A stretch of DNA of 64,000 nt from Nevskiaceae bacterium (GCA_021731445.1 JAKFXK010000029.1:31085-95084); one strand, 5' to 3'; shown: positions 53,134 through 62,510, numbered from the stretch's first letter. Notes: generated by a model from the letters alone, not told the origin. Translations and numbers: made by a program.

Positions 53134-54315
53134 TCAAACGCTCAGCGCATGCACGCGACCACCTGGAAACGCCAGTCGCCAGATTGTCCAGGTCGTCGTG
53201 CCGAACTGCCGGGTCAGCGAGCCAGTGTTATAGGGCAGGCGATAGCGTGCGGCCATCGCCTTCACGCGCGGAGCAACTTCCGGGTAGCGGTTGCTCGGCA
53301 TGTCCGGGAACAGGTGGTGCTCGATCTGATGGCTCAAGTTGCCGCTGAGGATATGGAAGAGCTTGCCGCCGCCGATGTTGCAGCTGCCGAGCAGTTGGCG
53401 CACATACCAGCGCGCGCGGGTTTCGCCTTCGACGTCCTGCTTGGTGAAATGCTGCACGCCGGTCGGGAAATGCCCGCAGAAAATGATGACGTTCGACCAG
53501 ACGTTGCGCATCAGGTTGGCAATGGCATTGGCACCAGCGATCCAGAGGAAGGCGAGCAGGGCGATGTGGCCAGCGTCCACGTCGAGTGCGAGCGAGAACG
53601 GCACGGTGATAACGGCACCGAGCGCAGGCCAGAGCACATAGTCCTTGAGCAACTGGCGTGCAGCCTTCTGCGCGATGCCGCGCAGCAGGTGCTTGACCGA
53701 GGCGATGGACTTTTCGCCCGAGAGCAGCTTGTCCGGCTCGACGTCGTGCACCGCCACGCCCCACTGGAACCAGATATTGAGGAAGAAGTTGGTGACGGGC
53801 TGGATCAGGTACTTCGGCTTCCAGCGTTGTTGCGGCGTCACGCGCAGCACGCCATAGCCGATATCCGGATCCTTGCCGAAGACATTGGTCCAGGTGTGGT
53901 GCACGACGTTGTGGCTGTGCTTCCACTGGTCCGACGGGCAGACGTTATCCCACTCCCAGGTGTTGCTCTGGATGTTTGGGTCGCGCATCCAGTCCCACTG
54001 CGCGTGCATCACGTTGTGGCCGATTTCCATGTTCTCGAGAATCTTGGCGATGCCGAGCATGGCCGCACCCAGCCCCAGCACGGCGATGAACTGCGGCCAG
54101 CCGGCGTAGGGCAGTGCGCTTGCGGGCAACAGCAGCAAGCTCAAAAACATCACGATGCGCCCGCCGAATGCGAGGCTGCGCTGCCAGCGGATGATCTTGA
54201 GGATGTAGGCGCGGTCGGCAGCACCACGCGAGTCCATCACCTCGTTGCGGATGGCGTCCATCTCGCGGCCGAACTCTTCGATCTCGGCGTTGGAAAGATG
54301 CGTGGGCATGCCCAT
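53134..54315 (-). CDS. Membrane acyl desaturase, copy 1
   Basis: A 393-residue di-iron membrane desaturase. Histidine boxes are HNVMH (in MEIGHNVMHAQWDWM), HNVVHH (in HSHNVVHHTWTN) and the third box QIEHHLFPD. Hydrophobic segments near 50-75, 90-110 and 195-250 fit the fold. It resembles DesB/DesA3-type acyl-CoA or acyl-lipid desaturases that need a separate reductase. TTCAGGAGAACACTC before the ATG is a strong ribosome site. It is the last gene of the four-gene operon and follows reductase 1 by 25 bases. Confidence 0.93.
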   Translation of the reverse strand: MGMPTHLSNAEIEEFGREMDAIRNEVMDSRGAADRAYILKIIRWQRSLAFGGRIVMFLSLLLLPASALPYAGWPQFIAVLGLGAAMLGIAKILENMEIGHNVMHAQWDWMRDPNIQSNTWEWDNVCPSDQWKHSHNVVHHTWTNVFGKDPDIGYGVLRVTPQQRWKPKYLIQPVTNFFLNIWFQWGVAVHDVEPDKLLSGEKSIASVKHLLRGIAQKAARQLLKDYVLWPALGAVITVPFSLALDVDAGHIALLAFLWIAGANAIANLMRNVWSNVIIFCGHFPTGVQHFTKQDVEGETRARWYVRQLLGSCNIGGGKLFHILSGNLSHQIEHHLFPDMPSNRYPEVAPRVKAMAARYRLPYNTGSLTRQFGTTTWTIWRLAFPGGRVHALSV

Positions 54316-54340
54316 GAGTGTTCTCCTGAAAATGGAAAGG

Positions 54341-55456
54341 TCAGACTTCGAGTTCGGCATCGCCCGCCGCAGCGCAGACGCAGATCTGCACGATGGCGCC
54401 GGGTTCGTTGAGCAGGGCATTGGTGCGCAGGTCGCGCACGCAGCCGGCCGTGAGCTTGGCGTCGCAGCCGTGGCAAATGCCCATGCGGCAGCCATGCGGC
54501 GGGTTGAGGCCCTGGTCTTCGGCGAGGCGCAGCAGGTTGATGACGCCATCGCTGGCAGCAGTCACGCCACTGGCGGTGAAGCGCACGGTGCCGGCGGTGA
54601 CTTCCTTCGGCGCTGCGGCCACTTGTGCACGGAAGCGCTCAGTGCGCAGCTGGCGGGCGACGCCCGCCTGGTGCCAATGTGCCTCGACGGTATCGAGCAG
54701 GCCTTGCGGCCCGCAGGCCCAGGTATCGCGCGTGCCCCAGTCAGGGCAGAGGCTGTTGAGAATCTCGGGGTTGAAGTGGCGCTTCTGCGAGGCGGTTTCA
54801 CCGGGCTCGCGGGTGTAGATGAGGTGCAGCTGGTAGCGCGGATGCTTCGCGGCGAGTGCTTGCAGCTCCTGCCCGAAAATCACGTCGTAGGTATGCGGCG
54901 CGTAGTGGATGTGGGTGACGTGCGGCAGGCGCTCTTGTGCCACCATGCTGCGCAGCATCGACATGATCGGCGTGATGCCGCTGCCGGCGCTGATGAACAG
55001 CGGCTCGACCGGGTTCGCATCCGGCAGGTAGAAGTCACCCTGCGGCACGCCGATGGGCAGGTAGTCGCCGGGCTTGATGTTGCGTACCAGATGGTGCGAC
55101 ATGCGCCCGCCGCCGATGGCCTTCACGGTGATCGTAAAGGTTTCATCTTCGCTCTCTGGCGCAGAACTGATCGAGTACGTGCGGGTGTAATGCATCCCGC
55201 CAATCGGCACGCCGACACGCAGGTGCTGACCCGGACGATGGCTGCGCCAGTTGCGTCCCGGTTTGAGCGTGATGGTACGGGCATCGGCGGTCTCATCCCA
55301 CACACTGACGACTTTCGCTTGCAGCGCGTGGGTGGTCCAGAGCGGGTTCACCAGCTCCAGGTAATGCGAGGTGCGGAGTGGGTAGGCGAAAGCATCGGTG
55401 AGGGCAGTGAAGCGGCTCAGCAGTGTGCGTGGGCCCGCTTGAGATTGTGGCTGCAT
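54341..55456 (-). CDS. Ferredoxin-NAD(P)H reductase with C-terminal 2Fe-2S domain, copy 1
   Basis: A 371-residue electron-transfer partner for the desaturase. The FAD site is YTRTYSISSAPESEDE, NAD(P)H binding GSGITPIMSMLRSM and ACGPQGLLD, and the C-terminal plant-type ferredoxin carries C-x4-C-x2-C (GCRMGICHGC) plus a distal Cys (IQICVC). It should carry electrons from NAD(P)H through flavin and Fe-S to the di-iron desaturase, as in Rv3230c-DesA3. GGAGGAGACACC precedes its ATG. It is paired with desaturase 1 (25-base gap). Confidence 0.93.
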   Translation of the reverse strand: MQPQSQAGPRTLLSRFTALTDAFAYPLRTSHYLELVNPLWTTHALQAKVVSVWDETADARTITLKPGRNWRSHRPGQHLRVGVPIGGMHYTRTYSISSAPESEDETFTITVKAIGGGRMSHHLVRNIKPGDYLPIGVPQGDFYLPDANPVEPLFISAGSGITPIMSMLRSMVAQERLPHVTHIHYAPHTYDVIFGQELQALAAKHPRYQLHLIYTREPGETASQKRHFNPEILNSLCPDWGTRDTWACGPQGLLDTVEAHWHQAGVARQLRTERFRAQVAAAPKEVTAGTVRFTASGVTAASDGVINLLRLAEDQGLNPPHGCRMGICHGCDAKLTAGCVRDLRTNALLNEPGAIVQICVCAAAGDAELEV

Positions 55457-55547
55457 GGTGTCTCCTCCATGTGGCTGGTGCTGCTTGTTTTTATATCTGG
55501 ACTATGCACCTGTTGCAGTGCGGAGTCATTGCTGTACTGCGGTGGCC

Positions 55548-56729
55548 TCAGGCCATCGCAGCCGCAAAAGTGCGCTTCAAATCCTGCTTGGTGGGCAAGC
55601 CCAGCTTCACCACGCGCTTGAGCGTGGTGCCGAACTGGCGGGCCAGCGAGGCGCTGTTGTAGGGCAGGCCGTACTTGGCGCAGATCTTCTGCACTTCCTT
55701 CGAGAGCGCCGGGTAGCGATTACTTGGCAGGTCGGGGAACAAATGGTGCTCGATCTGGAAGCTCAGGTGACCGCTGGCCAAATGCAGCGCCTTGCCACCC
55801 TTAATGTTGGCGCTGCCGAGCAACTGGCGCAGATACCACTGGCCGCGCGATTCGTTTTTCACGCTCTCGGCCGTGAACTGCTCCACCCCATCGGGGAAAT
55901 GGCCGCAGAAGATGATCATGTAGGTCCACAGATTGCGCGTCAGGTTGGCACCGATGTTCGCCGCCAGCACGGGTGCGAAGAAGGGACCGGCGAGGGCCGG
56001 GAACAGCACGTAATCCTTCAGCGATTGCTTCTTGACCTTGTTCCAGACCGCCTTCAGCTTGGCCTTGTTGGCCGGCGAGAGCTTGCGCAGGCCCTTGAGG
56101 CTGCGCACTTCGGCGATGCCGGTGTCGTGCACGCCGACGCCGTACTGGAAGAAGGTCGCCAGCAGCGCATTGTTGAGCGGGTTCAAGAGGTGGCGCGGCT
56201 GCCAGGGCTCCTGCTCCGTCATGCGCAGGATGCCGTAGCCGACGTCCTTGTCCATGCCGACGACATTGGTCCAGGTGTGGTGCTCGACGTTGTGGCTGTG
56301 CTTCCACTGGTCGGCAGGTGCGGCGGTATCCCAATCCCACTTGCTGCTGTGGATCACCGGGTCGCGCATCCAGTCCCACTGGCCGTGCATGATGTTGTGG
56401 CCGACCTCCATGTTGTCGAGGATCTTCGCTGCACCCAGCGTCAGGCTACCCACCACGAGCGCGGGCGGGAAGACGATGCCGGCGTAAATGGTGGCGCGGC
56501 CGGCGACTTCCAGCTTGCGCTGCAGGGCGATGATCCTGCGGATGTAGGCGGCATCGGCTGCGCCGCGCGAGGCCAGCACGCCTTCACGCAGGGCGTCGAG
56601 TTCGCGGCCGAAGGCATCGGCCTGCTCCTTGGTGAGGCGCGGCGCCTTGGGCATGGCCTTCTTCGCTTTCGCGTAGATCGCGGCGTTCTCGCCCTTGAGG
56701 TTCTTGAGGCTGGTACGGGTCGCAGTCAT
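55548..56729 (-). CDS. Membrane acyl desaturase, copy 2
   Basis: A 393-residue paralogue of desaturase 1, with all three His boxes: HNIMH (VGHNIMHGQWDWM), HNVEHH (HSHNVEHHTWTN) and QIEHHLFPD. The N-terminal about 40 residues are Lys/Ala-rich and unlike copy 1. It follows reductase 2 by 23 bases. The substrate position is unknown; keeping two copies suggests different chain or head-group specificity or regulation. Confidence 0.92.
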   Translation of the reverse strand: MTATRTSLKNLKGENAAIYAKAKKAMPKAPRLTKEQADAFGRELDALREGVLASRGAADAAYIRRIIALQRKLEVAGRATIYAGIVFPPALVVGSLTLGAAKILDNMEVGHNIMHGQWDWMRDPVIHSSKWDWDTAAPADQWKHSHNVEHHTWTNVVGMDKDVGYGILRMTEQEPWQPRHLLNPLNNALLATFFQYGVGVHDTGIAEVRSLKGLRKLSPANKAKLKAVWNKVKKQSLKDYVLFPALAGPFFAPVLAANIGANLTRNLWTYMIIFCGHFPDGVEQFTAESVKNESRGQWYLRQLLGSANIKGGKALHLASGHLSFQIEHHLFPDLPSNRYPALSKEVQKICAKYGLPYNSASLARQFGTTLKRVVKLGLPTKQDLKRTFAAAMA

Positions 56730-56752
56730 GGTCGTGCTCAGGTCATTAAAAG

Positions 56753-57850
56753 TTAGAGTTCGATCTGCACGGCGCCGACGGGCGCACAGACGCAGATCTG
56801 GATGAGGTCGCCTTCGTCGGCATGGATGCGGCCATCGCGCAGGTCGCGCACTTCGCCGCAGACGAGCTTCGCAGTGCAGCCGTGGCAGATGCCCATGCGG
56901 CAACCGTGGGCGGGTGTCAGGCCGGCGCGCTCTGCGGTTTCGAGAATCGACTCGTTGCCTTCACGCGCCGCCTGCCGGCTGCTGGCGGTGAATGCGAGCG
57001 TGCCTTTGACGTCGTCGTTGGCCGCCGCGCGCAAGGCGGGGCGGAAGCGTTCGATGGTGAGCTGATCGCGCAAGCCCTGCACCGACCACTGCGTTTCGAT
57101 CGCGTCGAGCATCGCAGAGGGGCCGCAGGCCCAGACGCGACGCGCTTTCCAGTCTGGGCAGGCGGTCTTGAGATGCGCGGCGGTGAAATGACCTGAAAGT
57201 GCGGCATCGCCAGCCACACGGGTGTGCACGAAGCGCACGCTGAGCGCGGGGTGCGCGGCAACCATCGCCAGCAGCTCGTCGCGGAAGATCGTGTCGCTGG
57301 GCGAGGGCGTGTAGTAGAGCAGGGTGGACTGAGGCATCGCATTGCGCGCGGCGGCAGAGCGCAGCAGGCTCATCACCGGCGTGATGCCGCTGCCAGCGGC
57401 GATGAACAGTGCAGAGTCATTCATCGCATAAGGCATGGTGAAGTCACCATCCGCAGCTGCAAGGTCGATCACCGTCCCCACGGTCAACTCGCGCACCAGG
57501 AAGCTCGACACGCGACCACCATCGACTGCCTTCACCGTGATGCTGATGCGGCGCTGGGCATCATTCTCTGCACGCTCCGGCTCTGACGAGAGGCTGTAGC
57601 AGCGGGTGTGCCGCACGCCGTCGATGCTCACACCGATGCGGACGTACTGTCCGGCGCGATGCCCAGCCCAACGCACACCCGGCTGCAGGGTGATTGTCGC
57701 GCTGTCGACGGTCTCAGCCACGATGGCCTCGACACGGGCGTGCAGGGTCTGCACCGTCCACAGCGGATTGACCAGGCTGATGAAGTCATCCGGGATGAAG
57801 GGCGTGGTCAGTTTGGCGGCGAAACGGCTCAGCGAGGCTGTGCTGCTCAT
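56753..57850 (-). CDS. Ferredoxin-NAD(P)H reductase with C-terminal 2Fe-2S domain, copy 2
   Basis: A 365-residue reductase, paralogue of copy 1: FAD site HTRCYSLSSEPE, pyridine-nucleotide site GSGITPVMSLLRS and ACGPSAMLD, and a ferredoxin domain with GCRMGICHGC and IQICVC. It is first in the operon. The ATG at 57850 is favoured because GGAAGC lies just upstream and the ATG at 57877 falls within the putative operator and near the transcription start. Confidence 0.92.
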   Translation of the reverse strand: MSSTASLSRFAAKLTTPFIPDDFISLVNPLWTVQTLHARVEAIVAETVDSATITLQPGVRWAGHRAGQYVRIGVSIDGVRHTRCYSLSSEPERAENDAQRRISITVKAVDGGRVSSFLVRELTVGTVIDLAAADGDFTMPYAMNDSALFIAAGSGITPVMSLLRSAAARNAMPQSTLLYYTPSPSDTIFRDELLAMVAAHPALSVRFVHTRVAGDAALSGHFTAAHLKTACPDWKARRVWACGPSAMLDAIETQWSVQGLRDQLTIERFRPALRAAANDDVKGTLAFTASSRQAAREGNESILETAERAGLTPAHGCRMGICHGCTAKLVCGEVRDLRDGRIHADEGDLIQICVCAPVGAVQIEL

Positions 57851-57867
57851 GGCTTGCTTCCGGTCGT

Positions 57868-57887
57868 TAGTGAACATGTGTGCACTA
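57868..57887 (-). promoter_or_regulatory. 20-bp imperfect palindrome, putative FabR/DesT-type operator
   Basis: Form TAGTGNACANNTGTNCACTA: sixteen of twenty positions are symmetric. It overlaps the -10 at 57884-57889 and the predicted start of the desaturase operon message, so binding should block transcription. The AGTGNACANNTGTNCACT pattern resembles the type of site bound by FabR-like repressors, and a FabR-like gene lies 142 bases away on the other strand. Confidence 0.65.
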
Positions 57888-57911
57888 TAAACTGGATTTT
57901 CAACAAGTCAA
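57884..57911 (-). promoter_or_regulatory. Strong sigma70-like promoter of the desaturase operon
   Basis: Minus-strand -35 TTGACT (57906-57911) and -10 TATAGT (57884-57889) with a 16-base spacer, one of the best promoter matches in the window. It reads into reductase 2. The -10 is inside the palindrome. Confidence 0.72.
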
Positions 57912-58018
57912 CAATCGTTTACTGAGTTAATAAAATAGCATCAAGATCAATGGCTAATTCATGTAGCGTAAATGCACAGCAGCCATCCAGATGTTCCGAT
58001 TGCTCAAAACGCTGGGGT

Positions 58019-58024
58019 TACAAT
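58019..58024 (+). promoter_or_regulatory. Putative -10 of the FabR-like gene, near leaderless
   Basis: TACAAT ends five bases before the ATG at 58030, so the message would begin at or next to the start codon. No -35 or ribosome site is convincing. Confidence 0.35.
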
Positions 58025-58029
58025 GCGCC

Positions 58030-58719
58030 ATGCGATTGAAGCGAAGCCTGTCTTCCGAACCCTCTGATTCGACTCCTGCCAGCCCCGGCACGGGCGTGCG
58101 TGACGAGCGCAAGCAGCGCACGCGCAAGGCCCTGCTTGATGCAGCCCTCACTCTGCTGGATGGCGAGCGCAGCTTTTCGTCGCTGTCGCTGCGTGAGGTG
58201 GCCAAGGTGGCGGGGGTGGTGCCGGCCGCGTTCTACCGGCACTTCACCGGCATGGACGAGCTGGGCATGTCGCTCGTGGATGACAGCTTTCGCACCCTGC
58301 ACGAGATGATGCGGGTGGCGCGCTCGGCACCCTTGCCGCCTGCCAATCTCATTGCGCGTTCGGTCGAAACCTTTCTGCGCTACGCGCAGGCGCACCGCCT
58401 GCACTTCCAGTTCATCGCCAAGGAGCGCGTCAGTGGTTCGTCGTCGGTGCGTCTCGCCATCCGCAAGGAACTGCGGCTATGGACCAGCGAGCTGGCAGCC
58501 GATCTCGTCGCCTTTCCCAAGCTCAAGGGCTTCAATGGCGATGACCTCAGGATGATGGCGGGTCTGGTGGTCAACGCCATGATGAGTGCGACCGAGCTGA
58601 TCCTCGACGCCGACCTCAACGATGCCGCCGAGTTGGGCCGCATCCATCAACTGGCGCAGAAGCAGCTGATGCTGATCTTCCTGGGGGCGGCGCAGTGGAA
58701 GAGCAAGCCTGTGCAGTGA
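58030..58719 (+). CDS. TetR-family repressor, FabR/DesT-like
   Basis: A 229-residue regulator of unsaturated fatty acid genes. The HTH region (about 28-75) reads TRKALLDAALTLLDGERSF, then SLREVAKVAGVVPAAFYRHF and GMDELGMSLVDDSFRTLHEM, closely following E. coli FabR (SFASLSLREVA, FYRHFRDVDELG). The C-terminal half is a helical ligand domain. FabR and DesT sense the acyl-CoA pool and repress fabA/fabB or desaturase genes. The ATG at 58030 is chosen; 57991 would lie upstream of the TACAAT. It diverges from the reductase/desaturase operon and is its natural regulator. Confidence 0.88.
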   Translation: MRLKRSLSSEPSDSTPASPGTGVRDERKQRTRKALLDAALTLLDGERSFSSLSLREVAKVAGVVPAAFYRHFTGMDELGMSLVDDSFRTLHEMMRVARSAPLPPANLIARSVETFLRYAQAHRLHFQFIAKERVSGSSSVRLAIRKELRLWTSELAADLVAFPKLKGFNGDDLRMMAGLVVNAMMSATELILDADLNDAAELGRIHQLAQKQLMLIFLGAAQWKSKPVQ

Positions 58720-58737
58720 ACGGCCTGACGGGCCTGT

Positions 58738-60447
58738 TCAGCGCGTGCTGGGCAGTTTTTCCCGCAACTGCTTGAACTCGGAACCTGCCTTCCAAGCTGG
58801 CCATGGGCTATCACCGGACAGTCGCGTACCGACATCGAACAACAGCTGCAGGTCGAGCGCTGCGCCGGAGAGATCCCAGTCCGCTTTCATTTCGTCCGAG
58901 GGCTTGTGGTAGTCGTTGGCGGTGTACGCCGCGCGCCTGGTCTTGCCCCAGTCCTGCGGTTTGCCGAGGAACATCTGGCCACTGGTGGCGTAGAGCCCCG
59001 GCACGCCGACCTTGGCGAACTCGAACTGGTCTGAACGGTAGAAGCCGCCGCGTTCCGGGGTCTTGTCGGCCACGACGATGCGGTTCTGGGTCTTGGCAGA
59101 CTCGATCAGCACATCTTCCAGCGTGTTCTGGCCGAAGCCCACCACCTGGATATCCTGCGTCGGCCCCCAGGGGTTGAGCGCATCCATGTTGATGTTGGCG
59201 AGCGTGTCCGCCAGCGGATAGAGCGGCTGGGTGGCATAGGCGCGGGAGCCGAGCAGGCCCTGCTCCTCGGCGGTGACCGCCAGGAACAGCAGGGAGCGCT
59301 TCGGCGCCGGCAGGCTCTTGAAAGCCTTTGCGATCGCCAGCAGCCCCGCGACGCCAGTAGCGTTGTCGACGGCGCCGTTGAATATCTGGTCGCCCTCGAT
59401 AGTGCGGTCACGGCCCAGATGATCCCAGTGCGCGGTGTAGACGATGTGCTGGTTGCCCAGCAGCGGATCATTGCCGGCGATACGGGCGACCACATTGCGT
59501 GACTCCACCGTGCGCAGGGTGTTGCGGATGCGCGCGGTGGCAGTGGCATCGAGCTCGACAGGCGTAAAGCGTTGGCTGATCGCAGCCGCTTTCAGCGCAT
59601 CGAAATCCTGGCCGGCGGCAGCAAACAGCGCGCGGGTTTTATCGACGGTCATCCAGCCCTGCACAGGCACCCGCTTGAGGTTGCGGTGATCGGCGTCCAG
59701 CTCGAAGCGCTCGGTGCCGCCCCAGGAGTTGCGCACGACCTCCCAGGGGTAGGCCGCAGGTTCTGTCTCGTGGACGATCAGCACAGCCGCGGCACCGAGC
59801 TTGCTGGCAATGTCGTACTTGTAGGTCCAGCGTCCGTAGTAGGTCATGCCCTTGCCGGCGAACATCGCGGCATCGAGCTGTGCCGGGTCGCGGGCATCGG
59901 ATACCGGTGGGTCGTTGATGAGCATCACCAAGGTTTTGCCGCGTACATCCATGCCCTTGTAGTCATCCCAGCCATATTCCGGCGCCTGCACGCCGTAACC
60001 GACGAACAGCAAGGGCGCGTTCTTCACATCCACATCGGGTTGAAAGCGCACGCTGGCTGCCACGTAGTCGGCACCCGGCACTAGCGGAAATGCCCGGCCC
60101 TTCACCGTGATTTTCAGGCTGGCCTCGCTGGTGATGCCCATCAGCCCCACGGGCTGCACATAGCTGCCATCAGGCGAGCCGGGTGCCAGCCCCAATGCCT
60201 TGAACTGCGTAGTGAGGTATTCGACCGTAGCGTCTTCGCCCGCCGTGCCGGGTTTGCGGCCTTCGAAGGCATCGCTGGCCAGAACGCTGATGTGCTGGGC
60301 CAGATCCTCGGCAGTGATCTGCTGGGCGGCCTTTACGACCCGCTCCGCATCCGTAAGCGGGCGCTCCGGCGGGTCACTGAAGAAGCGCTGCCCTGCGCAG
60401 CTGGAGAGCAAGGCAGCAGCGGTGATGCAGGCGATCGGGTATTTCAT
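58738..60447 (-). CDS. M28 family metallopeptidase, lipoprotein
   Basis: A 569-residue exported peptidase with a signal segment and lipobox (LLSSCA). A PA-type domain is inserted in the middle (about 100-280), and the M28 core has AHWDHLGRD, NGAVDNATGVAGLLAIA, TAEEQGLLGSRAYA and a final FRSDQFEF/YHKPSDE region, giving the co-catalytic Zn ligands. Probably an outer-membrane or periplasmic aminopeptidase. It follows the S9 peptidase gene by 17 bases on the same strand. The start at 60447 (MKYPIACITAAALL) gives the best signal peptide. Confidence 0.9.
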   Translation of the reverse strand: MKYPIACITAAALLSSCAGQRFFSDPPERPLTDAERVVKAAQQITAEDLAQHISVLASDAFEGRKPGTAGEDATVEYLTTQFKALGLAPGSPDGSYVQPVGLMGITSEASLKITVKGRAFPLVPGADYVAASVRFQPDVDVKNAPLLFVGYGVQAPEYGWDDYKGMDVRGKTLVMLINDPPVSDARDPAQLDAAMFAGKGMTYYGRWTYKYDIASKLGAAAVLIVHETEPAAYPWEVVRNSWGGTERFELDADHRNLKRVPVQGWMTVDKTRALFAAAGQDFDALKAAAISQRFTPVELDATATARIRNTLRTVESRNVVARIAGNDPLLGNQHIVYTAHWDHLGRDRTIEGDQIFNGAVDNATGVAGLLAIAKAFKSLPAPKRSLLFLAVTAEEQGLLGSRAYATQPLYPLADTLANINMDALNPWGPTQDIQVVGFGQNTLEDVLIESAKTQNRIVVADKTPERGGFYRSDQFEFAKVGVPGLYATSGQMFLGKPQDWGKTRRAAYTANDYHKPSDEMKADWDLSGAALDLQLLFDVGTRLSGDSPWPAWKAGSEFKQLREKLPSTR

Positions 60448-60464
60448 GGTTGGATTTCCGTCCC

Positions 60465-62510
60465 TTACTTCAGCCATCTAGCCAGCCAGGCCTCGACCGT
60501 CTGGTGCCACTGCACCGAGTTCTGGGGCTTCAGCACCCAGTGGTTCTCGTCCGGGAACACCAGGAGCTGCGAAGGGATGCCGCGGCGTTGCAGCGCGGTG
60601 AAAGTCGATAGCCCCTGCTCGGTGGGCACGCGAAAATCCTTCTCGCCCTGGATCACCAGCATCGGTGTTTTCCACTTCGCCACATGGTTGACCGGGTTGT
60701 GCTTCTCGTAGGCAGCAGGCTGCTCGTACGGCGTGCCGCCCAGCTCCCACTCGTCGAACCACAGCTCTTCGGTGTTGTAGCCCATGCTGCGGTTGTCGAA
60801 GATGCCGTCGTGGTTGACGATGGCCTTGAACGCATCGGGCCAGTTGCCGGCGATCCAGTTCATCATGTAGCCGCCGTAGCTTGCCCCCAGGGCCGCTGCC
60901 TTGGTGCCGTCGAGAAAGTCGTAGGTCTTGAGCGCGTGCGCCCAGCCTTTCTGCAGGTCTTCGAGCGGTTTGCCACCCCAGTCGCCGCTGATCGAATCGG
61001 TGAACTTCTGGCCGTAGCCCGTGGAGCCGTGAAAGTCGATGAACACCACTGCATAACCCGCGCCCGCATAGGTCTGCGGATTCCAGCGGTAGTGAAAGTC
61101 ATTGCCCATGCTGCCCTGCGGCCCGCCGTGGACGATGAAGGCGACTGGATACTTCCTGCCCTTCTCGTAGCCGACCGGCTTCACCACGTAACCGTAGACG
61201 GTCTCGTCGTTCCAGCCCTTGAACTTGAACTGCTCGTAGTCGCCGAACTGGAGTGCGGCGAGTGCCTCCCTGTTGTGACGGGTGAGGGGCTTGAGATTGC
61301 CGCGCTCGCTGCGATAGAGATCGGTGGGCTTGGCGATGCTGTTGTGGGCCACGACCAGTCCCTTGTTGCCGATCACGAAGCCTGCAACCGTGCCGTCCCC
61401 GGTCAGCGCCTTCACCTTGCTGCTGGCGATGTCGATGGCGAAGACCCGGCTCTGGCCGAGGTCGTCGGCGAGCGTGTAGAGGGTGCTGCCATCGGCAGAC
61501 CAGGTCAGCGTGTTGGCAGAGCGATCCCAGTCCTTCGCCAGCTCGCGGGTCTTGCCGGTGGCGAGATCGCGCAGCATGACGGCGTAGCGGTCGGCCTCAA
61601 AGCCGGGACGTTTCATGGCGCGCCAGGCCAGTGTCTTGCCATCTGGCGAGACTACCGGCCCGATATCGGTCGCCTTGTTGTCAGGCGTGAGATTGACCGG
61701 CTTGGCCGAACCATCGGCAGGCACCTGCCAGATATCGAGATTAGTACTCCAGGCCTCGGTGTGGCCTGCCTCGCGCAGGGCGAAGAACAGCTGCTGTCCA
61801 TCGGGCGAAAAGCTGAACTCTTCCGCGCCGCCAAAGGGCTTGCTAGGAGCGTCGCCGTCGAGGCCCTTCGTCGTCCACACTGGTGCGCCGCTGGCCACGC
61901 CGTCCTGCATCTTCAGCGTGAAGAGCTGATTGCGGCTGCCGTTTTTCCAAGTGTCCCAGTGCCGCACGAACAGCTTGTCGTAAAGCTTGCCGGCGCTGGG
62001 TTTCTTCTCCAGCGCGTCGAGGCGGGTCTTGGTCTCATCGAGAGTGGCAGCATCCGGGAACACTTCGAGTGCCACCGCAACGCGATCCCCCGTGGGAGCC
62101 AGCACGAACGCAGCCACATCCAGCGGCAGGCTGGTGACCTGGGTGGCTTCGCCGCCAATCAGGCTCAGGCGCCAGACCTGCGCGCTGCCCGAGCGACTGC
62201 TGATGAAATAGAGCGCCCCATCGCTGCCGAAGCGCGCATCGCTGGCATTGCCACTGCCGGTCACGCGTCGCGCGGGGCTTGAGCCATCGGCCGGTACGAT
62301 CCAGACGCTGCGCTTGCCCTTGTTGCCCTCGTAGTCGGTCTCGCGCAGGGTGTAGGCCACGAGCTTGCCGTCAGCGGAGATGGCGGGATCACTGACCCGC
62401 TCGAAGCGCACCAGGTCGTTATAGGTGAAGGGTTTTGGATCCACGGATTTGGCAGCGATGGCAAAAGGGACGAGGGCCGCGAGCGCGGCAGCAATGACGA
62501 GTCGTTTCAT
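60465..62510 (-). CDS. S9 family prolyl oligopeptidase/dipeptidyl aminopeptidase
   Basis: A 681-residue secreted serine peptidase. It has a signal peptide (LVIAAALAALVPFAIAA), a beta-propeller domain with repeated SPDGK/SADG-type blades (about 40-400), and a C-terminal alpha/beta-hydrolase domain with the nucleophile elbow GASYGGYM, the Asp in GEKDFRVP and the His in DENHWV. HGGPQGSMGN is the S9 oxyanion region. It likely cleaves short peptides in the periplasm. It is upstream of the M28 gene in one operon and divergent from the POT transporter. Confidence 0.93.
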   Translation of the reverse strand: MKRLVIAAALAALVPFAIAAKSVDPKPFTYNDLVRFERVSDPAISADGKLVAYTLRETDYEGNKGKRSVWIVPADGSSPARRVTGSGNASDARFGSDGALYFISSRSGSAQVWRLSLIGGEATQVTSLPLDVAAFVLAPTGDRVAVALEVFPDAATLDETKTRLDALEKKPSAGKLYDKLFVRHWDTWKNGSRNQLFTLKMQDGVASGAPVWTTKGLDGDAPSKPFGGAEEFSFSPDGQQLFFALREAGHTEAWSTNLDIWQVPADGSAKPVNLTPDNKATDIGPVVSPDGKTLAWRAMKRPGFEADRYAVMLRDLATGKTRELAKDWDRSANTLTWSADGSTLYTLADDLGQSRVFAIDIASSKVKALTGDGTVAGFVIGNKGLVVAHNSIAKPTDLYRSERGNLKPLTRHNREALAALQFGDYEQFKFKGWNDETVYGYVVKPVGYEKGRKYPVAFIVHGGPQGSMGNDFHYRWNPQTYAGAGYAVVFIDFHGSTGYGQKFTDSISGDWGGKPLEDLQKGWAHALKTYDFLDGTKAAALGASYGGYMMNWIAGNWPDAFKAIVNHDGIFDNRSMGYNTEELWFDEWELGGTPYEQPAAYEKHNPVNHVAKWKTPMLVIQGEKDFRVPTEQGLSTFTALQRRGIPSQLLVFPDENHWVLKPQNSVQWHQTVEAWLARWLK

